Numbered from the stretch's first letter, positions 1-6,741 are shown. The stretch: 13,866 nt of DNA from CAZUVQ01 sp964623915 (GCA_964623915.1 CAZUVQ010000044.1:1-13866); one strand, 5' to 3'. A program made the numbers and translations. Notes: generated by a model from the sequence alone, not told the origin.

Positions 1-255
1 AACATCACCGCCGACGGAATCAACGCCGCTATGAAGGCAGCTTCCTCAGCGTCCTACGGTTATACAGAGGATGAAATTGTTTCCTCCGACGTCGTCGGAA
101 TCACTTACGGTTCCCTGTTTGACGCTACACAAACGATGGTTCTGCCTCTCGGCAACGGCCTTTATCAGGTTCAGACGGTAGCGTGGTATGACAACGAAAA
201 CTCATACACAAGCCAGATGGTAAGAACTATTAAATATTTAGCAGAACTTGCATAA
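1..255 (+). CDS. gap: Glyceraldehyde-3-phosphate dehydrogenase, C-terminal part (5' end outside window)
   Basis: This is the last 84 codons of a type I phosphorylating GAPDH, the cytoplasmic glycolytic enzyme that converts glyceraldehyde-3-phosphate, NAD and phosphate to 1,3-bisphosphoglycerate. The reading frame is open from base 1 to a TAA at 253-255. The visible segment carries family hallmarks: the helix INAAMKAAS, the block YTEDEIVSSDVVG, the SLFDA strand, and the C-terminal VAWYDNENSYTSQMV motif whose Asn contacts the nicotinamide of NAD. An internal ATG at 31 is not the start, because homology runs upstream of it. Codons end in C far more often than in neighbouring genes, as expected for a very highly expressed gene. 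A strong terminator follows 11 bases after the stop. The catalytic Cys lies outside the window. Confidence 0.96.
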   Translation, partial: NITADGINAAMKAASSASYGYTEDEIVSSDVVGITYGSLFDATQTMVLPLGNGLYQVQTVAWYDNENSYTSQMVRTIKYLAELA

Positions 256-266
256 TTTTTAGATTT

Positions 267-300
267 AAAAAGAGAGCTGATTTTTCAGCTCTCTTTTTTT
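267..300 (+). terminator. Intrinsic terminator of gap
   Basis: A perfect 9-bp GC-containing stem (271-279 with 286-294, AGAGAGCTG/CAGCTCTCT) is flanked by A4 on the left and a run of seven T on the right (294-300). The loop is about six bases. This is a textbook rho-independent terminator immediately after the gap stop codon. Confidence 0.93.
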
Positions 301-352
301 GTACGATTTTATAAAAAGGCAATATAGTTTTAACTTTTTGCAAGAAAGTGTC

Positions 353-381
353 TTGTATTATTTTCAGGTGAATGGTAAAAT
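353..381 (+). promoter_or_regulatory. Putative sigma-A promoter of the isomerase/dehydrogenase operon
   Basis: A -35-like TTGTAT (353-358) and a -10 TAAAAT (376-381) are separated by 17 bases, 38 bases upstream of the chosen start at 419. The -10 matches the consensus at 5 of 6 positions and the -35 only at 3 of 6, so this is a moderate prediction. No separate operator is obvious. Confidence 0.45.
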
Positions 382-418
382 AAATTTGAAAATTAATCAA
401 AAAATGAGGAGTAGTGCT

Positions 419-1276
419 ATGTTTAAGTTTCCAATAGGAGTAATGGTTGAGTCCTTTAGGACTGATACAAAAACAGCAATTAAAAAAGCAGCCGAAATTG
501 GTGCACAAGGCCTTCAAATGTATGCGACAAACGGTGAAAATTCACCTGAAAATCTTGTGGGAGATAAAAAGAGAGAGTTGCTTGATTTTGTAAAATCAAA
601 CGGCTTGTGCTTTTCCGCTCTATGCGGTGATTTGGGAAAAGGCTTCGGAAACCCTTTGTTGAATCCCGAACTAATTGAAAAATCAAAGAGAATACTTGAG
701 CTTGCAGTAGAGCTTGAAACAAAAATTGTCACAACACACATAGGAGTTGTGCCCGAGGATCCAAAGCATGAACGTTATAAGGTGATGCAGGAGGCTTGTT
801 ATCAGTTAAGCCGTTATGCCGACAGCTTAAAGGCACACTTTGCCATTGAAACAGGTCCTGAAACATCGAAAGTGTTAAAGAAATTTCTTGATGATATAGG
901 TTCACGTGGTGTTGCGGTTAACCTTGACCCGGCAAATCTTGTAATGGTTACGGGGGATGACCCTGTGGGGGCTGTGCATAATTTAAAAGATTATATTGTT
1001 CACACTCATGCGAAAGACGGCATAATGCTTTGTCGTGGCAATCCCGAATATATATATAAAGCTGTGCATCCGGTTCCCGAGAAATTTAATGATGTACAGT
1101 ACTTTAAAGAGGTGCCGTTAGGTACGGGTAGCGTAGATTATCCCGCTTACTTAAAAGCGTTAGAGGAAATCGGATACCGTGGTTATCTGACAATTGAGCG
1201 TGAAGTAGGTGTAACACCTGAAAAGGATATAATAACAGCTATTGAGTTTATTAATAAAACTATTAAGGAGAACTGA
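419..1276 (+). CDS. Sugar phosphate isomerase/epimerase, xylose isomerase-like TIM barrel
   Basis: The 285-residue protein is a single-domain TIM barrel of the AP-endonuclease-2/xylose-isomerase-like family (PF01261), whose members isomerise or epimerise sugars and inositols with a divalent metal. Candidate metal ligands sit at the expected strand ends: E144 in AIETG, D170 in NLDPAN, H195/H197 in VHTHAKD and E260 in LTIERE; H107 in TTHIG also fits. The frame is open from 299, but ATG 419 is chosen because GAGGAG (406-411) lies 7 bases upstream and the barrel begins there (FPIGVMVESF). It is co-transcribed with the dehydrogenase that starts 2 bases after its stop. Such pairs usually act on one sugar or cyclitol, but the substrate cannot be read from sequence. 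No transporter or kinase lies beside it here. Confidence 0.85.
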   Translation: MFKFPIGVMVESFRTDTKTAIKKAAEIGAQGLQMYATNGENSPENLVGDKKRELLDFVKSNGLCFSALCGDLGKGFGNPLLNPELIEKSKRILELAVELETKIVTTHIGVVPEDPKHERYKVMQEACYQLSRYADSLKAHFAIETGPETSKVLKKFLDDIGSRGVAVNLDPANLVMVTGDDPVGAVHNLKDYIVHTHAKDGIMLCRGNPEYIYKAVHPVPEKFNDVQYFKEVPLGTGSVDYPAYLKALEEIGYRGYLTIEREVGVTPEKDIITAIEFINKTIKEN

Positions 1277-1278
1277 AT

Positions 1279-2337
1279 ATGGCTAAGATAAAAATTGGCA
1301 TAATAGGTGTAGGCAGCATTGCCAAGGTGCATATAGAAGGATATTTGAAAAACCCCGATGTACAATTATATGCTTTTTGTGATATAAATGAAAAGCAGTT
1401 AAAGGAAATGGGTGAAAAGTACGGAGTTACACGGCTTTTTACTGATAAAAATGATTTACTGGCATTAGATGAAATTGATGCTGTAAGCATATGCACATGG
1501 AACAGTGAGCATGCCTCCTGTAGCATTGCGGCTCTTCAAGCAGGCAAGCATGTTCTCTGTGAAAAGCCCATGACGGTAAATCGTACCGATGCGATAAAAA
1601 TGAAGGAAGCCGCAGAAAAGAGCGGCAAGCTTCTAATGATAGGTTTTGTACGTCGTTTTGGGAATGACTGTGATATTATAAGAGATTTTGCTGGTAAAGA
1701 TTTTTTTGGAGATTTTTATTATGCAAAGGCTACATATCTGAGGCGTAACGGTAATCCCGGCGGCTGGTTTGGTGATAAATCACGTTCAGGTGGCGGCCCG
1801 CTTATTGACTTAGGTGTTCATGTCATTGATTTTGTTCGTTTTGTAATGGGCAACCCAAGGCCAGTATCAGTTTACGGTGTGACTTATCAGAAACTATTTG
1901 ATAGGAAGAACATAAAAACCCCGAAAAGTTATTTGTCAAGTGGTGCTTCAGACCAAGATATATGTGATGTTGAGGATTTAGCTTCAGCACTAATCCGTTT
2001 TGATAACGGGGCAACACTATCTGTGGAAGCAAGCTTCTCGTTAAATATAAAGAAGCCTGAAGGGAAAATTGAGTTTTTTGGAACAAAGGGCGGTGCATGC
2101 CTAAATCCGGAGCTTGAAATATATACGGAGATTAACGATTACCTTGCGGATGTTACTTTAGATGCAAAAACGGCATTGTCATTTGATGGGTTATTCGCTA
2201 ACGAAATTAACCATTATATTTCATGCATTAAAGGGGAAACGCAATGTATTAGTACTGCGGATGACGGTATCGTGATTATGGAAATTCTCGATGCAATTTA
2301 CGAATCCGCAAGAACAGGCCACGAAGTAATACTATAA
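1279..2337 (+). CDS. Gfo/Idh/MocA family NAD(P)-dependent oxidoreductase
   Basis: The 352-residue protein has an N-terminal Rossmann domain and a C-terminal alpha/beta substrate domain, the usual two-domain layout and length of the family. The dinucleotide-binding loop is GIIGVGSIA (7-15). The acidic D35 after the second strand (YAFCDIN) suggests NAD preference. The diagnostic EKP motif is at 95-97, and the catalytic stretch GGGPLIDLGVHVID (171-184) supplies D177 and H181. Members oxidise or reduce sugars, inositols and their derivatives in the cytoplasm. AAGGAG (1265-1270) lies 8 bases before the ATG, inside the end of the upstream isomerase gene, so the two are translated from one message and probably act in succession. 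The exact substrate is unknown. Confidence 0.9.
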   Translation: MAKIKIGIIGVGSIAKVHIEGYLKNPDVQLYAFCDINEKQLKEMGEKYGVTRLFTDKNDLLALDEIDAVSICTWNSEHASCSIAALQAGKHVLCEKPMTVNRTDAIKMKEAAEKSGKLLMIGFVRRFGNDCDIIRDFAGKDFFGDFYYAKATYLRRNGNPGGWFGDKSRSGGGPLIDLGVHVIDFVRFVMGNPRPVSVYGVTYQKLFDRKNIKTPKSYLSSGASDQDICDVEDLASALIRFDNGATLSVEASFSLNIKKPEGKIEFFGTKGGACLNPELEIYTEINDYLADVTLDAKTALSFDGLFANEINHYISCIKGETQCISTADDGIVIMEILDAIYESARTGHEVIL

Positions 2338-2436
2338 AGGACTGTGACAAAATGCGCCGACTCGCAAAGAAGCAAAAAGCTTGAAAATACGGTATTTTTT
2401 AGCCATTCTCAAGCTAAAAAGTTTATTGAAATTTAT

Positions 2437-2468
2437 GAGGGAATCTGCAAAATGCAGATTCCCTCTTT
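2437..2468 (+). terminator. Perfect 12-bp hairpin, probable terminator of the dehydrogenase operon
   Basis: GAGGGAATCTGC (2437-2448) pairs perfectly with 2454-2465 around a 5-base AAAAT loop, 100 bases after the dehydrogenase stop. The downstream tract TCTTTAAAT is T-rich but interrupted, so termination may be inefficient. It lies between two convergent operons. On the minus strand no T-run follows the stem, so it fits the plus-strand operon better. A weaker imperfect stem (2378-2388 with 2405-2415) precedes it. Confidence 0.55.
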
Positions 2469-2482
2469 AAATCCTTTGCGTT

Positions 2483-2540
2483 ATTTTGCCTCCCTCGTGT
2501 AGAGGGAGGGGGACCGCGTCAGCGGTGGAGGGATTGCCCC
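2483..2540. repeat. GC-rich mosaic hairpin repeat, likely a dispersed intergenic element
   Basis: Two short perfect hairpins sit side by side: CCTCCCTC (2489-2496) with GAGGGAGG (2502-2509), and ACCGC (2513-2517) with GCGGT (2522-2526), followed by GGAGGGATTG. The block is strikingly GC-rich against its AT-rich surroundings. No T-run follows on either strand, so it is not a simple terminator. From memory, blocks of this design (CCTCCCT...GGGAGG...CCGC...GCGG...GGAGGGATTG) recur between genes in many gut Clostridia. Only one copy lies in this window, so its repeat status here is inference. Confidence 0.5.
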
Positions 2541-2571
2541 CAAAACAGCCCCTTCAGAAAATAACAGTTGC

Positions 2572-3348
2572 CTACAAATAAATTCTTTTCAAATCCCCGC
2601 ATTTTCCATCAGTATCAAATTTCATAAAAATTGCATTAAACAGCGGTTCACCTTGAGCAATTTCAAATTTGCCCGAAACAGCTGATGTGAGTTTTCCTAT
2701 TGCAGTATTTATATTGGCACCTAAGACGGAGTTTTTCGCTCCGCACATGCCAACATCTGTTATATATGCAGTTTTGTTTGGGAGAATTTGCTCGTCAGCA
2801 GTTTGAACATGGGTGTGGGTGCCAAGAACAGCACTTACTTTACCGTCAAGATAATACCCCATAGCACGTTTTTCGCTTGTTGCCTCCGCATGAAAGTCAA
2901 CCAGTACAATTTTTGCTTTCCCGTTGACTTCTTCCAATGCTCTGTCAACTGCTGCAAAAGGTTCATCGACGGGAAGTTGTAGAAAAAGCCTGCCAAGTAA
3001 ATTAATAACTGCGATTTTTTCGCCGTTTTTTGCTGTACAGACCATTGTTCCTCTGCCGGGATCCTTTTTTGGCAAATTAAAAGGTCTTACAATGTCGTAA
3101 TCACTGCCACTAAGCAGTGGAATAATCTCTTTTTTTGAAAAAACATGATTACCTGTTGTAAACGCATCTATACCTGCTTTTAAAAGTTCATCAAGATGTT
3201 TCGCCGTAGCGCCAAAGCCTCCTGCCGCATTCTCACAGTTTGCAATACAAAAATCAACCGAAAGCTTTTCCTTTAAATCGTAAAGATAGGTAAATACAGA
3301 TTTGCGCCCTGTACGGCCCATAATATCACCGATAAACAAAATATTCAA
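2572..3348 (-). CDS. ymdB: YmdB-type metallophosphoesterase (2',3'-cyclic nucleotide phosphodiesterase family)
   Basis: The 258-residue protein matches the TIGR00282/YmdB family at full length. In Bacillus subtilis YmdB hydrolyses 2',3'-cAMP and influences biofilm and nanotube phenotypes. The dinuclear metal site is complete: D8 in IGDIMG, E39/N40 in NCENAAGG, N67/H68 in TTGNHVF, H153 in VDFHAEATSEK and H178/H180 in LGTHTHVQTAD. The start is TTG at 3348, which gives the canonical N-terminus MNILFIGDIMGR; AAAGGA lies 9 bases upstream. It follows rny on the same strand, the arrangement known from Bacillus, but an intrinsic terminator stands between them. No transcription start was recognised between the terminator and the gene, so expression probably depends on read-through or a promoter inside rny. 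Confidence 0.94.
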   Translation of the reverse strand: MNILFIGDIMGRTGRKSVFTYLYDLKEKLSVDFCIANCENAAGGFGATAKHLDELLKAGIDAFTTGNHVFSKKEIIPLLSGSDYDIVRPFNLPKKDPGRGTMVCTAKNGEKIAVINLLGRLFLQLPVDEPFAAVDRALEEVNGKAKIVLVDFHAEATSEKRAMGYYLDGKVSAVLGTHTHVQTADEQILPNKTAYITDVGMCGAKNSVLGANINTAIGKLTSAVSGKFEIAQGEPLFNAIFMKFDTDGKCGDLKRIYL

Positions 3349-3363
3349 ATTAAAATCCTTTCT

Positions 3364-3393
3364 AAAAAGCGGGCTGCAAAAAATTGCAGCCCG
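3364..3393 (-). terminator. Intrinsic terminator between rny and ymdB
   Basis: On the minus strand a perfect 10-bp stem, CGGGCTGCAA with TTGCAGCCCG (plus-strand arms 3370-3379 and 3384-3393) around a 4-base loop, is followed one base later by T5 (3368-3364). It begins 9 bases after the rny stop codon. Its T-run ends only 3 bases before the AAAGGA ribosome binding site of ymdB, so it probably sets the rny:ymdB expression ratio. Confidence 0.8.
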
Positions 3394-3402
3394 TAAACAC
3401 CT

Positions 3403-4971
3403 TTATTTCGCGTATTCTATTGCGCGAATCTCTCTTATAACATTAACCTTAATCTGACCTGGATATTCAAGCTCATCTTCTATTCGCTTTACAATATCTC
3501 TGGCAATAAGGATTGCGTTATCATCGCTTACATCCTCTGGTTTAACCATTATACGAATCTCTCTGCCTGCCTGAATGGCAAAGGATTTGTCAACGCCCTT
3601 AAAGGAATCAGCAATTTCTTCAAGCTTTTCAAGACGCTTGATATAAGTTTCAAGGTTTTCTCTTCTTGCTCCGGGACGAGCCGCCGAAATAGCGTCAGCC
3701 GCCTGGACGATGCATGCTATCAGTGTAGTTGCTTCAACGTCACCGTGATGTGCCTGAATTGCATGGATAATAGCAATATCCTCGCGATATTTTTTAGCTA
3801 TATCAACACCGATACTAACGTGCGAACCTTCAATTTCATGATCAACTGCCTTGCCGATGTCGTGAAGCAGACCAGCCCTCTTTGCAACAGTAATGTCTGC
3901 GCCGAGTTCGCCGGCAATAATGCCGGACAAATGAGATACCTCAATTGAATGCTTCAAAACATTTTGTCCGTAGCTTGTTCTGAATTTCAGCTTACCAAGC
4001 AATTTAATAATCTCATGATGCAGACCGTGAACATTTGTTTCAAATGTTGCCTGTTCACCTTCCTGTTTAATGGTAGCATCAACCTCTTTGCGAGCTCTTT
4101 CGACCATTTCCTCAATTCTTGCCGGATGAATCCTTCCGTCAACAATGAGTTTCTCAAGGGTAAGTCGTGCAACTTCTCTCCTTATTGGATCAAAGCCCGA
4201 AAGGATAACTGCTTCGGGTGTATCATCAATTATCAGATCTATTCCTGTAAGAGTTTCAAGGGCTCTTATATTTCTTCCCTCACGGCCGATTATACGGCCC
4301 TTCATTTCGTCGTTAGGAAGCGGAACAACAGATACTGTTGTTTCTGCTACATGGTCAGCAGCGCACTTTTGAATTGCATGACCTACGATGTTTTTGGCGC
4401 GTTTGTCGGCTTCTTCTTTTGCTTGGGTTTCCAATTCTTTAATCATAATAGCCGTCTCATGACGGACGTCATTTTCAATATTTTTGAGCAAATAATCTTT
4501 AGCTTCGTCAGCTGTTAATCCTGAAATCTTTTCAAGTAATTCAATTTCTTTCTGTCTGAGTCTTTTAACCTCGTCCATCTGAGTTTCAACATCTTTCAGC
4601 TTTTTATTAAGCTGCTCGTCCTTTGATTCGAGAACGTCTGTTTTCTTATCGAGGTTTTCTTCTTTTTGCTGGAGCCTGCGCTCCAAGCGGTTTAATTCAT
4701 TACGTCTTTCACGAACTTCTTTTTCATATTCAAGACGATTTTTGTGAATTTCTTCTTTGGCTTCTACCAAAGCTTCACGTTTTTTACCTTCTGATTGTTT
4801 TTGCGCTTCTTTTAAAATCTTTTTTGCTTCTTCTTCCGCACTTCCGATTTCTGCTTCTGCAATTTTCTTTCTATATGAAACACCGACTTTAAAAAATACT
4901 AAAGCTGATGCAATTATTAGAATAAACGCAGTAACGCAAATAATAATTATAGTTGGTAATATAGCTAACAC
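3403..4971 (-). CDS. rny: Ribonuclease Y (membrane-anchored endoribonuclease)
   Basis: The 522-residue protein has the full RNase Y layout: an N-terminal transmembrane anchor (residues 5-27), a long charged coiled coil (about 33-200), a KH RNA-binding domain with GRIIGREGRNIRALE (225-239), and an HD domain with H341 in LKHSIEVSHL and the H370-D371 pair in GLLHDIGKAVDHE. It initiates mRNA decay as an endonuclease at the inner membrane face in Firmicutes. The start is unusual: the GTG at 4971 shares its first G with the GGAGG of the only good ribosome binding site, whereas an in-frame ATA (4960-4962) lies at the ideal 8-base distance. No ATG occurs in frame before the coiled coil. A consensus promoter lies about 75 bases upstream, and an intrinsic terminator separates it from ymdB. 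Confidence 0.96.
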   Translation of the reverse strand: MLAILPTIIIICVTAFILIIASALVFFKVGVSYRKKIAEAEIGSAEEEAKKILKEAQKQSEGKKREALVEAKEEIHKNRLEYEKEVRERRNELNRLERRLQQKEENLDKKTDVLESKDEQLNKKLKDVETQMDEVKRLRQKEIELLEKISGLTADEAKDYLLKNIENDVRHETAIMIKELETQAKEEADKRAKNIVGHAIQKCAADHVAETTVSVVPLPNDEMKGRIIGREGRNIRALETLTGIDLIIDDTPEAVILSGFDPIRREVARLTLEKLIVDGRIHPARIEEMVERARKEVDATIKQEGEQATFETNVHGLHHEIIKLLGKLKFRTSYGQNVLKHSIEVSHLSGIIAGELGADITVAKRAGLLHDIGKAVDHEIEGSHVSIGVDIAKKYREDIAIIHAIQAHHGDVEATTLIACIVQAADAISAARPGARRENLETYIKRLEKLEEIADSFKGVDKSFAIQAGREIRIMVKPEDVSDDNAILIARDIVKRIEDELEYPGQIKVNVIREIRAIEYAK

Positions 4972-5044
4972 CTCCTTTGTAAAAATTCTTATTAATTTTA
5001 ATTATCAGGCAATATGTATGCACATTTAACATACACCACATTTA

Positions 5045-5073
5045 ATTGTACATACTTTTCGTAATATTGTCAA
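5045..5073 (-). promoter_or_regulatory. Sigma-A promoter of rny
   Basis: Read on the minus strand, TTGACA (5073-5068) and TACAAT (5050-5045) are separated by exactly 17 bases. The -35 is perfect and the -10 matches at 5 of 6. The predicted leader is about 67 bases and ends in AAAGGAGG directly before the rny start. Confidence 0.85.
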
Positions 5074-5096
5074 GGATTTTTATCATATTTACGAAA
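5057..5096. promoter_or_regulatory. Inverted repeat flanking the rny -35 element
   Basis: TTTCGTAA (5057-5064) and its exact complement TTACGAAA (5089-5096) flank the -35 hexamer of the rny promoter. Their centres are 32 bases apart, about three helical turns, which suits a dimeric or looping regulator. The region is AT-rich, so chance is possible. Confidence 0.3.
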
Positions 5097-5170
5097 TTTT
5101 ATTTACAAAAGAATGCATAATTATCATCATATTGCACAATTAATAAGTATTAAATTTGAATTAATACAAA

Positions 5171-5199
5171 ACAAAAACGGTTGCTCGGTAAAGCAACCG
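5171..5199 (-). terminator. Intrinsic terminator of the distal NlpC/P60 gene
   Basis: On the minus strand a perfect 8-bp stem (plus arms CGGTTGCT 5178-5185 and AGCAACCG 5192-5199) with a 6-base loop is followed immediately by T5-G-T4 (plus 5177 downwards). It lies 58 bases beyond the stop codon of the endopeptidase gene ending at 5257 and insulates rny from it. Confidence 0.82.
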
Positions 5200-5256
5200 C
5201 TAATTGTGATTTTTTCTTTTGTATTTATAATAATGATTGGATATCATGGGGTTATC

Positions 5257-5886
5257 TTAATATACTATTCGTTTGGCACAATAAAGCGTTCTGTTCATAT
5301 CCTCAACACTCACTGTTCTGCCCGACTGTGGGGCATGTATGTACTTGTTGTCACCGCAATAAATTCCAACATGTCCGCCATTTTTGAAAACAACAATATC
5401 ACCGGGCAATAACGTTTCTCTTGTTACTGCTTCGCCAACATTAGCCTGCGAATAAGATGTACGGGGTAATGCTACGCCAAATTGTTCAAACACATATTTG
5501 ACAAAACCGCTGCAATCAAACCCGGAACCGGGGGAGTTGCCACCATACACATAAGGGATACCAACAAGAGTTTTTGCATATTCAACAACCTGATCGCCTG
5601 TCGATTTATTTATTGGTGCAGGCTGTGTGCAAGAAACATAGTCCCCACATACATAGCCGGATACACCCCAGTAATATATCTTTAACCAGTTGCCTTCCTT
5701 ACCCTGAACCTGCAACGAGTCACTATACTTCGCTTGCCCTAAAACTTCACCGGCAGTGGATGGAGTACTTCTTATATTTAAAACATCAACGGTTACATAT
5801 ACAAGCTCATCCGCCGATACAGTTAATGAGAGGAGAGATATAACAATAAATATTGCTGATACCAATAATGTCAGTTTTTTTTGCAT
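5257..5886 (-). CDS. Secreted SH3b-NlpC/P60 peptidoglycan endopeptidase
   Basis: The 209-residue protein has a signal peptide (MQKKLTLLVSAIFIVISLLS, cleavage predicted after VSA at 25), a bacterial SH3 domain (about 29-86, with VDVLNIRSTPSTAGEVLG and NWLKIYYWGVSGYV) and a C-terminal NlpC/P60 domain (about 97-209). The Cys-His-His triad is present: C125 in FDCSGF, H172 in GGHVGIY and H184 in YIHAP. Such enzymes cut stem peptides of peptidoglycan outside the cell. ATG 5886 is preferred over an in-frame TTG at 5892, because GGAGG then sits 9 bases upstream instead of 3. It has its own consensus promoter and terminator and forms a tandem pair with the neighbouring paralogue. The C-terminal catalytic domains of the two are clearly alike. 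Confidence 0.93.
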   Translation of the reverse strand: MQKKLTLLVSAIFIVISLLSLTVSADELVYVTVDVLNIRSTPSTAGEVLGQAKYSDSLQVQGKEGNWLKIYYWGVSGYVCGDYVSCTQPAPINKSTGDQVVEYAKTLVGIPYVYGGNSPGSGFDCSGFVKYVFEQFGVALPRTSYSQANVGEAVTRETLLPGDIVVFKNGGHVGIYCGDNKYIHAPQSGRTVSVEDMNRTLYCAKRIVY

Positions 5887-5921
5887 TGCCAAAAACCTCC
5901 TTGGTTTAAATTATATTAAAA

Positions 5922-5950
5922 AGTATAACATATTTGTGTCTAATTGTCAA
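5922..5950 (-). promoter_or_regulatory. Sigma-A promoter of the distal NlpC/P60 gene
   Basis: On the minus strand TTGACA (5950-5945), a 17-base spacer and TATACT (5927-5922) form a near-perfect promoter, 36 bases upstream of the ATG. Confidence 0.88.
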
Positions 5951-5984
5951 ACTTTTTTAACAATTACATTAAGAATATTTTACA
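5945..5984 (-). promoter_or_regulatory. WalR-like element upstream of the distal NlpC/P60 promoter
   Basis: On the minus strand TGTAAA (5984-5979), TGTTAA (5962-5957) and TTTGAC (5951-5946) start 22 and 11 bases apart, ending at the -35. The stretch 5944-5963 is 19 of 20 identical to 6764-6783 in front of the paralogous gene. The known WalR(YycF) box is TGTWAH-N5-TGTWAH, and NlpC/P60 hydrolases such as lytE and cwlO belong to its regulon in Bacillus. The second half-site matches imperfectly, so the assignment is inference. Confidence 0.42.
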
Positions 5985-6054
5985 TATCATATAAAAACCT
6001 TGTGTTTATGCGGATTTTTAAATGTCTTATAATTAATAACTTCGTAAAATTATA

Positions 6055-6684
6055 TTAAATAACCCTTCTCGCCGCATAAATGCTTCTCTTAATGGGATCA
6101 ATGCTAATGTTACGGCCTGTTTGGGGAGCGTGGATATACATTCCTTCACCAACATATATCCCAACGTGACCGGCACCGCGGAAAAACAACAGGTCACCGA
6201 CTTGTAAATCCTCAGTTCGTACAACTTCTCCACAATTAACCTGGCTGTATGTTACACGTGGGAGATTAATACCGAAATGCGAATATACATACTGGACAAA
6301 TCCACTGCAATCAAAACCGGAAGGAGATGTACCCCCATATACATATGGAACACCCAAATAATTTTTTGCGTATTCTGTAACAAGTGTGCCAAGGTTTTGC
6401 TTGTTATTATTTTCAATTTCTTCTTCATCTGTTATAATATTTGTAACATTTATATAAGCTGTTTTATTCTCGTAGCCTATTTTATTCCGATTACCATAGG
6501 TGTCGATAATTGAAACATTCTTACCTTTTCGTAAAGTACCAATTACTCTTTCGCTATTAATATCAGCGTTCTCGTAAACACTCTCTTCGTCCGCTGAAAT
6601 AATTTTAAGTACATAAGCTGAGGCTGTTATGTCGGTAAAAAGCATTGTTAAAGCAAAAGCCCCTGCTATAATTCCTTTTTTCAC
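6055..6684 (-). CDS. Secreted NlpC/P60 peptidoglycan endopeptidase with diverged SH3-like domain
   Basis: The 209-residue protein has a signal peptide (MKKGIIAGAFALTMLFTDIT, cleavage likely near ASA, residue 23), a weak SH3-like segment (about 26-83), an acidic Asn-rich linker (TDEEEIENNNKQN, 85-97) and an NlpC/P60 domain with C126 in FDCSGF, H173 in GHVGIY and H185 in YIHAP. It should cleave peptidoglycan stem peptides outside the membrane. The start is GTG at 6684, with AAAGGA 7 bases upstream and a Lys-rich N-terminus following. It is a neighbour and paralogue of the gene ending at 5257 but has its own perfect-consensus promoter. No convincing terminator was found after its stop, so read-through into the second gene is possible. 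The N-terminal domains of the two differ much more than the catalytic domains. Confidence 0.92.
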   Translation of the reverse strand: MKKGIIAGAFALTMLFTDITASAYVLKIISADEESVYENADINSERVIGTLRKGKNVSIIDTYGNRNKIGYENKTAYINVTNIITDEEEIENNNKQNLGTLVTEYAKNYLGVPYVYGGTSPSGFDCSGFVQYVYSHFGINLPRVTYSQVNCGEVVRTEDLQVGDLLFFRGAGHVGIYVGEGMYIHAPQTGRNISIDPIKRSIYAARRVI

Positions 6685-6741
6685 AAAATCATCCTTTCAT
6701 TACGGAATTATTAAATCTTTTCATTTACTGACTGTGTTGCT

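Noticed and set aside
299..418. Upstream extension of the isomerase frame to ATG 299
   Set aside because: This ATG-like start lies in the gap terminator T-run, has no ribosome binding site, and the added 40 residues do not look like part of a TIM barrel; GAGGAG before 419 decides the start.
2483..2540. GC-rich hairpins as a bidirectional terminator
   Set aside because: No T-run follows either stem on either strand; kept as a repeat candidate instead.
3745..4892. Several plus-strand open frames across rny
   Set aside because: They are antisense shadows of a strongly conserved gene, rich in Phe/Cys/Leu runs, with no ribosome binding sites or family motifs.
5113..6058. Plus-strand open frames antisense to the NlpC/P60 genes
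   Set aside because: Both minus-strand proteins carry complete catalytic motifs, promoters and terminators; the plus-strand frames have none.
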